From Streptomyces sp. F001 (GTDB taxonomy: Bacteria; Actinomycetota; Actinomycetes; Streptomycetales; Streptomycetaceae), in NCBI RefSeq assembly GCF_004187715.1, contig NZ_QZWF01000014.1, positions 98,565 to 162,564 on the forward strand: a stretch of 64,000 bases of DNA, in the 5' to 3' direction. Below the pieces are notes generated by a model that saw only the letters and a program-made list of their open reading frames with translations, had not been told where the DNA came from and searched no databases. This document shows, one piece after another, positions 58,270-64,000 of this stretch. The stretch's first letter is position 1. Every line of letters begins with the position of its first letter. The translations under genes were made by a program, and so were the position numbers.

Positions 58270-59592
58270 TCACTTCCTGGTCCGGGCGATCCCCAGATCC
58301 TCCAGATCCTGCGGCCGGATGTGGAGTTGACCAGCGGTCGCCTCCACCTCCTCCGAGGGCCGCTTCAGTATGGCGGCCGCCAGCTCGGGGGCGATCACCG
58401 AGAAGTAGCTGTCCGGGGTGACCCATGTGTTGTCCGGCGCCGCGAGCGCGAGCGCACCGCCCGAGCCGCCCTCGCCGATCACCAGCGTCGTGACCGGCGT
58501 GCGCGCGGCGGCCACCGCGCCGAACACCTCCGCGATCGCGGCGCCCGCCCCCAGCCGTTCCGCCTCCGCGTCATTGGCCGCGCCCGGGGTGTCCACCAGG
58601 GTCAGCACGGGGATACCGAGCCGGTCCGCGAGCCGGATCAGACGGGCGGCGGTGCGGTAGCCGGCGGGACGGGTCGCCGTCCCGGTCTGGGCGGCGTACG
58701 CGACGGTACGCCCCTCGTGCGCCCCGAAGCCGCACAGCATGCCGTCGTCGGTGCCGCCGCAGCGATCGCCGCCGATCGCGACACGGTCGGTGAAGTAGGC
58801 ATCCAAGTAGCGCTGGGCACGGGGGCGTTGGGGCGAGCGGGCCCGTTGGACGGCGTCCCATCCGGTGGCGGGCAGGTCGGTCGCGCCGAGCGGGCGGGGC
58901 GGCGGCGCGGGCTCGGCCGAGGGCGCGGTCAGCAGCCTTAGCCACCGCCCCAGCGTCGCCCGCAGCTCCTCCTCAGGTACGACCGCATCGGCCGCGCCGG
59001 CCGCCACCTGCGCCTCGGCCGTGTACGCCGCCGGGTCCGCGTCCGCCGGCCGCACCCGGGAGCCGGCGAAGCCGACCTGGGCGCCGGGCAGCGCGAGGAT
59101 CACATCGGCGCCCGCGCCGAGGGTGGCCCAGCCGCCACCCGTCGTCGGATCCCGCAGTACGGCGACCTGCGGCAGACCGGCCTCCCGGGTGAGCACCGAC
59201 TGCCGGGCCACCCGCTGGAGCTGGGTGAGCGCGACCATGCCCTCCTGCATCCGGCTGCCACCCGTCGCGATCAGCGACACGACCGGCAGCCGGTGCTCGC
59301 GGGCGTGCAGGTATGCCGCCTCCAGCCGGTCGCCGGTGCGCTCGCCGAGCGAGCCGCCGAGGAAGCCGAACTCGAAGGCGATCAGCACGGCGTCCGTGCC
59401 CTCGATACGGGCGGTGCCGCAGACCACGGACTCGTCCTCACCCGTGCGTGCGGCGGCGCGGGCACGGGAGGCGTCGTAGCCCTGCCAGGAGAGGGGCCCA
59501 TCGGGCCCGAACTCCCTCGTGGCACAGGTGAGTTCGATGAACTCGTCGGCGACGAGGGCGATGGCCCGGCGGGCGGAGAGGCGCTCAGACAT
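58270..59592 (-). CDS. Fused biotin-dependent-type carboxyltransferase (AccD-AccA-like) in the malonate cluster
   Basis: A 440-residue protein with two crotonase-fold halves. The first (residues about 50-205) is AccD/MdcD-like: AVLIAFEFGFLGGSLGERTG, LIATGGSRMQEGMVALTQL, PTTGGGWATLGAGADVILAL. The second (about 255-430) is AccA-like: PRAQRYLDAYFTDRVAIGGD, VLTLVDTPGAANDAEAERLG, VIGEGGSGGALALAAPDNTW. There is no zinc ribbon. Its start overlaps the matB stop by eight bases, so both are made together. In malonate use, carboxyltransferase-type proteins decarboxylate or transfer the carboxyl group (as MdcD/E do), which is a reasonable role here; a general acyl-CoA carboxylase subunit is the alternative. 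Confidence 0.82.
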   Translation of the reverse strand: MSERLSARRAIALVADEFIELTCATREFGPDGPLSWQGYDASRARAAARTGEDESVVCGTARIEGTDAVLIAFEFGFLGGSLGERTGDRLEAAYLHAREHRLPVVSLIATGGSRMQEGMVALTQLQRVARQSVLTREAGLPQVAVLRDPTTGGGWATLGAGADVILALPGAQVGFAGSRVRPADADPAAYTAEAQVAAGAADAVVPEEELRATLGRWLRLLTAPSAEPAPPPRPLGATDLPATGWDAVQRARSPQRPRAQRYLDAYFTDRVAIGGDRCGGTDDGMLCGFGAHEGRTVAYAAQTGTATRPAGYRTAARLIRLADRLGIPVLTLVDTPGAANDAEAERLGAGAAIAEVFGAVAAARTPVTTLVIGEGGSGGALALAAPDNTWVTPDSYFSVIAPELAAAILKRPSEEVEATAGQLHIRPQDLEDLGIARTRK

Positions 59593-61042
59593 GGCCGCCC
59601 AGCGCCCGCTTCATGATCTTCCCCATGTCGTTGCGGGGCAGGGACTCCAGGTGGTGCACGACCCGTGGCCGCTTGTGCGGGGCGAGCCGGCGGGCCACGT
59701 GATCGGCCAACTCCTCGACGCCGGGCGGGGTCTGCGGGTCGGCGGGCACGATCCAGGCGACGATCCGCTCACCGAGATCCGGGTCGGGCTCCCCGGTGAC
59801 GGCGGCCTCCCGCACCCCCGGATGCTCCAGGAGGGCGTTCTCGATCTCACCGGCGCCGATCTTGTAACCGCCGCTCTTGATCAGGTCGGTGGCCTTGCGG
59901 CCGACGATACGGACATAGCCGTCGGGGTCGCGGACCGCCATGTCGCCGGTGCGGAACCAGCCGTCGGCGGTGAAGGCGGCGGCGGTGGCGTCGGGCCGGT
60001 TGAGGTACTCGGTGAACAGGTTCGGCCCGCGCACCTGGATCTCGCCGACGCTCTCACCGTCGTACGAGCTGATGGGCGTCCCGTCGTCCTCCACGAGCCG
60101 CAGCTCGACTCCCGGCAACGGCACACCGACCGTCCCCGGCCGCGCCGCACCGTCCGCGCGGATGCTGGTGTTCATCAGCGTCTCGGTCATGCCGTACCGC
60201 TCGATGACCCGGCGGCCGGTGGCGGCCGCGATCCGCTCGTGGTCGTGCACGGGCAGCGCGGCGGAACCGGAGACCAGCAGCCGCGCGCCGGTGAGCCCCT
60301 TGGCGAGCGACGGGCTGTCCGCGAGGTCCTCGGCGATCCGGTGGTACATCGTCGGCACCCCGAACAGCATCGTCGCGCCACTGTTGAGCTCGCGTGCCAC
60401 GCCCTCGGTGCTGAACCGGCCCAGATGCCGGACCGAACCGCCGCGCCGGAGCGGGCCCAGGATGCCGAGCACCAGCCCGTGCACATGGAACAACGGCAGC
60501 CCGTGCACCAGCACGTCCTCGCCGGTCCACTGCCAGGCGTCGGCGAGCGCGTCCAGGGTCGAGGCGATCGCCCGACGGGGGATGACGGCGCCCTTGGGCG
60601 GGCCGGTGGTGCCGGAGGTGTAGACGATGAGGGCGGGGGCGGCGTCGTCGGTCTGCTCTTCCGGGAGCGCGCCCGTCGCCGCCATGTCGACGTCGACCCG
60701 CTCCAAGTCCCGCAGAGAATCCGGCAGTTCATCGCCGGGCGCCGCGAGTACGAGCGGCGGCGCACTGTCGGTGAGGATGTGACCGAGCTCCTTCTCTCCG
60801 GACTTCGGGTTGAGGGGGACGGCGGTGACCCCCGCGAGCAGGGTTCCCACCACCGCGACGGCCGTCTCCAGTGCGGGCGTCGCCCACACGGCGACGCGGC
60901 CCTCACCGCGTACCCGCTCGGCGACGGCACCGGCCGCCGCGGCGAGCCGGGCGTAGGACAGGGACCGGTCGCCGAACCGCAGGGCGATGTGCTCACCCGG
61001 GCTGTTCGTCAGGGCCGGAAAGAGGGAGGACACGCGTCGCAC
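59585..61042 (-). CDS. matB: Malonyl-CoA synthetase MatB
   Basis: A 485-residue acyl-CoA synthetase (AMP-forming). Motifs: phosphate loop IVYTSGTTGPPKGAVIPRRA (near residue 165), YGMTETLMNTSIRADG (A5-like), GWFRTGDMAVRDPDGYVRIV (A7) and the C-terminal catalytic Lys region NDMGKIMKRALGG. The residues VPLPGVELRL and SYDGESVGEIQVRGPNLF fit the malonyl-CoA ligase known from Streptomyces. MatB makes malonyl-CoA from malonate, ATP and CoA and also accepts methylmalonate, feeding polyketide and fatty acid synthesis. It lies 66 bases after matC, and the carboxyltransferase gene overlaps its end. Confidence 0.93.
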   Translation of the reverse strand: MRRVSSLFPALTNSPGEHIALRFGDRSLSYARLAAAAGAVAERVRGEGRVAVWATPALETAVAVVGTLLAGVTAVPLNPKSGEKELGHILTDSAPPLVLAAPGDELPDSLRDLERVDVDMAATGALPEEQTDDAAPALIVYTSGTTGPPKGAVIPRRAIASTLDALADAWQWTGEDVLVHGLPLFHVHGLVLGILGPLRRGGSVRHLGRFSTEGVARELNSGATMLFGVPTMYHRIAEDLADSPSLAKGLTGARLLVSGSAALPVHDHERIAAATGRRVIERYGMTETLMNTSIRADGAARPGTVGVPLPGVELRLVEDDGTPISSYDGESVGEIQVRGPNLFTEYLNRPDATAAAFTADGWFRTGDMAVRDPDGYVRIVGRKATDLIKSGGYKIGAGEIENALLEHPGVREAAVTGEPDPDLGERIVAWIVPADPQTPPGVEELADHVARRLAPHKRPRVVHHLESLPRNDMGKIMKRALGGHV

Positions 61043-61108
61043 TCCTTAGCCGTCTTAGCCGTCTTGGTCGTCAGTCGTCGTCACCTGTAGCCATGTCGCG
61101 CGTGCGGG

Positions 61109-62451
61109 CTACCCGAAACCGGGCACGACCAGCACCAGCCACACCACCGCGGGCACCGCCGCCACCACAATCCCTCCGTACACCATCAGCTGCCGGAAGA
61201 AACGCTCACGGTCGACGTCGGGTGCCGCGGCCAGGACCAGCGCGCCGTTCGTCGAGAACGGGCTCACGTCCACCACCGTCGCCGACACCGCCAGCGCCGC
61301 CACCATGCCGACCGCCCCGATCTCGCCCTGCGCGAGGAACGGCACCGCCAGCGGAATCAGCGCGCCCATGATGCCGACGGACGAGGCGAACGCCGACACG
61401 ATCGCGCCGATGTAGCACAGCAGCAGCGCGGCCAGCAGCGGCACACCGATGCCGCCGACGCCCTCGCCGGCCCAGGTGATGGTGCCCATCTCGTCCAGGA
61501 CACCGACGTAGGTGAGGACGCCGCAGATCAGCAGGACAGTGGGCCAGGCGATCTGGCCGACCGCGGCGCGGCTGTCGTCGGGCCAGGCGGTGCTCAGGAC
61601 GACGGCCAGGGTGATCGCGGTCAGCCCCGCGTCCAGGTCGAAGGCGAGGACGGCGACCACGAGGGCGACCAGGGAGACGAGGGTGGCGATGCGGGCGGGG
61701 GTGAGGCGGGTGCCGGGTTCGTGGTCGTCGTCGCGGTGAGGACGGCGGTGGGGGCGGGGGTGCCGGTGCTGTTCCCGGTTACCGCGGGAGGCTGCTTCCC
61801 GGTCGATGTCGATGCAGTCCCGTCCGTGGGCGTCACCGCCCCCTGCCTCCACAGCTTGAGCCCCCCGAAGAGAACGAACACCACCCCCGCGATCACGAGG
61901 TTGGCGACCAGGGAGGCCAGGAAGAGGGCGATCTCGTTGCCCGGGAACTTCTCCCGCTCCACGATGCCGTTGACGATCGAACCGTAGATGCTGATCGGCG
62001 AGAAACCGCCGGCCTGCGCGCCGTGCACCACCATCGCGCCCATCAGCAGCGGGCTGATCCCGTAGCGGACGGCGAAGCTCAGGGCGATCGGCGCGACGAT
62101 CGCGACGGCGGCCGGACTGACCGCACCGATCGCCGTGAGTGCGCCGGTCAGGGCGAACATCACCCAGGGGATCAGCGCGACCCGGCCGCGCACCAGCCGG
62201 ATCGAGGCGTGCACCAGCCAGTCGGTGGTGCCGTTGGCGCGGGCGATCGCGAAGAGGTACGTGACCCCGACGAGGACGACGAACAGGTCGCCGGGGAAGC
62301 CGGCGAAGATGCCGTCCGCGTCGAGGCCGGCGACGAGGGTGCCGACGGCGAAGGCGGCGGCGAAGGCGAGCGCGCCCATGTTGATCGAGCGGGTGGTGGC
62401 GATGACGAACACCACGGCGAGGACGAGGATCGAGATGAGTTCGGGGGACAT
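61109..62451 (-). pseudogene. matC: MatC-type dicarboxylate carrier, frameshifted in the central loop
   Basis: The gene from ATG 62451 codes for LISILVLAVVFVIATTRSIN, MGALAFAAAFAVGTLVAGLD, GFPGDLFVVLVGVTYLFAIA, the MatC N-terminal domain, and about seven membrane segments to KLWRQGAVTPTDG. In the loop the frame shifts near 61,726-61,733: after TAVLTA the following frame DDDHEPGTRLTPARIATLVS continues as the C-terminal half (VGQIAWPTVLLICGVLTYVG, ALPLAV-like ALIPLAVPFLAQGEIG, DVSPFSTNGALVLAAAPDVD). Restoring one base gives about 447 residues, normal for malonate or succinate carriers of this group. Either a real inactivation in the low-complexity loop or a sequence error. The neighbours make malonate the likely substrate. 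Confidence 0.85.
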
Positions 62452-62526
62452 ACGGGCTCCCGTCTTTGGGTCCCGGAGCGGTGAGGGGAATGGACGAGCG
62501 GGCGAGAGGAGGAATGACGAGTGGTC

Positions 62527-62618
62527 GAGTGGCTGAGCCACTTGACCGGCTGGCTGGTCAGCGTGCGCGCACCGGTCAAGGACGTCAAGGGGTCGCGCAG
62601 GAATTGGCTCAGCCACTC
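62527..62618. promoter_or_regulatory. Paired operators between matC and the GntR regulator
   Basis: GAGTGGCTGAGCCA (62,527-62,540) and TGGCTCAGCCACTC (62,605-62,618) are exact inverses 64 bases apart. The left arm contains a dyad of its own, GTGGCT-G-AGCCAC (62,529-62,541); the right arm has GGCT-C-AGCC. A further inverted pair, CTTGACCGG (62,541) and CCGGTCAAG (62,572), lies inside. GntR/FadR proteins bind short dyads of this kind, so both divergent genes may be controlled by two bound dimers. Confidence 0.65.
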
Positions 62619-62666
62619 ACCCACTCCACCTGCCCGGTGTTACGCTCCCGACGAGAGGGGGACCCA

Positions 62667-63374
62667 GTGACCGACGCCCTGCGCCCCATGACCAAGCAGC
62701 GCCTGTACGAGCAGGTGCTGGACCGGCTGCGCCAGTACGTCGCCGAGGGCGGCCTGCGGGCCGGCGACCGGCTGCCACCCGAGCGTGACCTGGCCCAGCG
62801 ACTGGGCGTCAGCCGGGCCTCGGTGAAGCAGGCGATCGTGGTCCTGGAAGTACAGGGCCTGGTGGAGGCGCGGCACGGCGGCGGCACGTACCTGGTCCGC
62901 GACAGCCTCGAAGTGGAACCGGTCGAGAAACTGGTCGAACGCCGTCGGCGCCTCCCCGACGTCCTGGAGGCCCGCGAGGCACTGGAGACCAAACTCGCCG
63001 AACTGGCCGCCGAGCGCCGCACGGAGGAGGACCTGACCGCGATGCGGTCGGCCCTCGCCCACATGACGGCGGAGATCGAGCAGGGCGGTCACGGCGTCGA
63101 GGGCGACCGCCTCTTCCACGGCGCGGTCACGGCGGCTGCGCACAGCAGCATCCTCGCGGAGTTCATGCGCTCCATCGCCGACCAGATCGCCGAGAGCCGC
63201 ACGGAATCCCTCCGCCAACCCGGCCGCCCCCACCGCTCCCTCGCCCAGCACCAGGCCATCCTCGACGCCATCGAGGCCCAGCACCCCGGCCGGGCGGCCA
63301 CGGCCATGCGCCGGCATGTCCGGACGGTGGCGAAGGTGCGGCTGCTGGACTGGGATCCGGGCGGGGAGGGGTAG
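62667..63374 (+). CDS. GntR-family (FadR/MatR type) regulator of the malonate cluster
   Basis: A 235-residue regulator from GTG 62667 (GAGAGGGGG upstream). N-terminal winged helix: QRLYEQVLDRLRQYVAEGGL, GDRLPPERDLAQRLGVSRAS, VKQAIVVLEVQGLVEARHGG, GTYLV. C-terminal FCD effector domain: LPDVLEAREALETKLAELAA, with metal-site candidates in the pattern DRLFHGAVTAAAHSSIL (Asp and His), HQAILDAIEAQHPG and MRRHVRTV (His). It is divergent from matC; by analogy with MatR it should repress the malonate genes until malonate or malonyl-CoA appears. Confidence 0.88.
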   Translation: MTDALRPMTKQRLYEQVLDRLRQYVAEGGLRAGDRLPPERDLAQRLGVSRASVKQAIVVLEVQGLVEARHGGGTYLVRDSLEVEPVEKLVERRRRLPDVLEAREALETKLAELAAERRTEEDLTAMRSALAHMTAEIEQGGHGVEGDRLFHGAVTAAAHSSILAEFMRSIADQIAESRTESLRQPGRPHRSLAQHQAILDAIEAQHPGRAATAMRRHVRTVAKVRLLDWDPGGEG

Positions 63375-63392
63375 GGGCGGGCACTACGGGCG

Positions 63393-63854
63393 ATGAGTGA
63401 CAACTACCTGACGGTGATTCCGACCGATCCGTACTGGCAGCCCGGTCAGGATGCGGCCGACCGTGCTGCGGCCGTGCTGTCCGGGATGCTTCCCGACGAC
63501 GACGCCCGCCGTGGCATGGAAGTCAAGTGGCATGACAGCGTGGAGGTCGTCTTCTGCGGCGCCAACCTGAAGAAGATTTCCTGCCCGCACTGCAGCGCGG
63601 AGTGCGCACCGGGCTGGTGGGGGGAGGCCGTCTCGGAGCGCTACAGCGAAGGCTTTTCCACGCTCATGATCACGGTTCCCTGCTGTGATGCAGAGACGTC
63701 GCTCAACGAGCTGGTGTACGACTGGCCGATGGGGTTCGCGCAGTTCAGGATCGAGGTCCTGTATCCGGACCGGGCATGGCTGACCGACGAGGAACTGGCC
63801 TCCGTCACGGACGCGCTCGGGCATCCCCTACGACAGATCCTCATCCACCTTTAG
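63393..63854 (+). CDS. Hypothetical protein with CPHC-type cysteine cluster
   Basis: A 153-residue protein starting 18 bases after the GntR stop. It has an N-terminal part (YLTVIPTDPYWQPGQDAADR), a zinc-ribbon-like section (KKISCPHCSAECAPGWWGEA, later ITVPCCDAETSLNELVYDWP) and a C-terminal part (FRIEVLYPDRAWLTDEELAS). Four or more Cys (CPHC, CC) could bind zinc. I do not recognise a named family with certainty, though small Streptomyces proteins of this shape are common and uncharacterised. Composition is slightly less GC-rich than its neighbours. The remaining bases to 64,000 hold no gene that I can see. Confidence 0.7.
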   Translation: MSDNYLTVIPTDPYWQPGQDAADRAAAVLSGMLPDDDARRGMEVKWHDSVEVVFCGANLKKISCPHCSAECAPGWWGEAVSERYSEGFSTLMITVPCCDAETSLNELVYDWPMGFAQFRIEVLYPDRAWLTDEELASVTDALGHPLRQILIHL

Positions 63855-64000
63855 CGCGGCGACCTTGATGCAGCGGCTCCAGAACCGCCCCACTCGTCGT
63901 CAGTCAGATCCCCTCTGCTGAGCATGGCCGGAAACTCCGCGCCGTGTGGTGCACTTGCTGACCCACTCCCAGCCCAACCGTCCGAGGGGAGGGGTCACGT

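Noticed and set aside
1..64000. A secondary-metabolite gene cluster or prophage
   Set aside because: No polyketide, peptide-synthetase or terpene synthase genes and no phage structural genes are visible; accessory genes are toxin-antitoxin pairs, an ars island and pseudogenes.

Overview
The window is very GC-rich, with strong third-position GC bias, GTG/TTG starts and many four-base start/stop overlaps. The gene families are typical of Streptomyces: HrdA-type sigma factor, Mbl, MatB, class F sortase, DUF397 and Scr1/WhiJ-type regulators. The order dnaG, hrdA, heterodimeric ABC exporter, mbl, serine protease, carboxyltransferase, matB, matC, GntR regulator matches what I remember of the conserved chromosome core of S. 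coelicolor, so this is a core Streptomyces chromosome segment with accessory insertions, not a plasmid.

Layout. 1-5.2 kb: the 5' part of nitrite reductase nirB with a coupled flavoprotein and a GlnR-like box, a TauE/SafE permease, a DUF1579 protein, and an imine-reductase-like enzyme divergent from an HxlR regulator. 5.2-13.5 kb: sortase and surface protein, then an accessory patch holding a VapBC pair, a decayed toxin/immunity locus with Imm26, a WhiJ/DUF397/ATPase triad with a frameshifted ATPase, a RelE-like toxin-antitoxin pair, a frameshifted M4 protease and a GGCT protein. 13.6-24.1 kb: assimilatory nitrate reductase, SanA/YdcF protein, sirohydrochlorin chelatase, dgt, a ferredoxin-reductase-like flavoprotein, dnaG and hrdA. 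The nitrate reductase, nitrite reductase and siroheme-type chelatase form one functional group for nitrate assimilation. 24.2-30 kb: a heterodimeric ABC exporter with one degenerate ATP site, an FGGY kinase and a YtxH protein.

30.1-32.5 kb: two identical tRNA-Asn genes and a CAT-anticodon tRNA, followed by gene debris (integrase with an internal stop, BCCT transporter fragment, DUF2398/JetB-like fragment) and a second VapBC pair. 32.5-40.2 kb: a three-gene leftward cluster of YqiJ-like membrane protein, large flotillin and a 1647-residue AAA ATPase with a DUF3686-type N-terminus. This is the best candidate for a poorly described system.

40.7-44.1 kb: PucR regulator, a relic of a permease C-terminus, DUF2180 protein and a KhtTU-like antiporter pair. 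44.4-52.4 kb: an accessory pstSCAB operon joined to an arsenic cluster (two ArsC, two ArsR, an aquaporin and a flavoprotein with a cysteine-rich tail) but no intact ArsB/Acr3 pump. The likely logic is arsenate reduction followed by arsenite exit through the channel. 52.4-58.2 kb: STAS-ANTAR protein, Mbl and a large secreted subtilase. 58.3-63.4 kb: a malonate cluster (fused carboxyltransferase, matB, frameshifted matC, divergent GntR regulator with paired operators). A small zinc-ribbon-like protein follows, and 63,855-64,000 shows no gene.

Four genes carry single-base frameshifts or internal stops that could be sequencing errors or real decay; these are marked. All functional calls come from reading the sequence against remembered family features. 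No database search was run.
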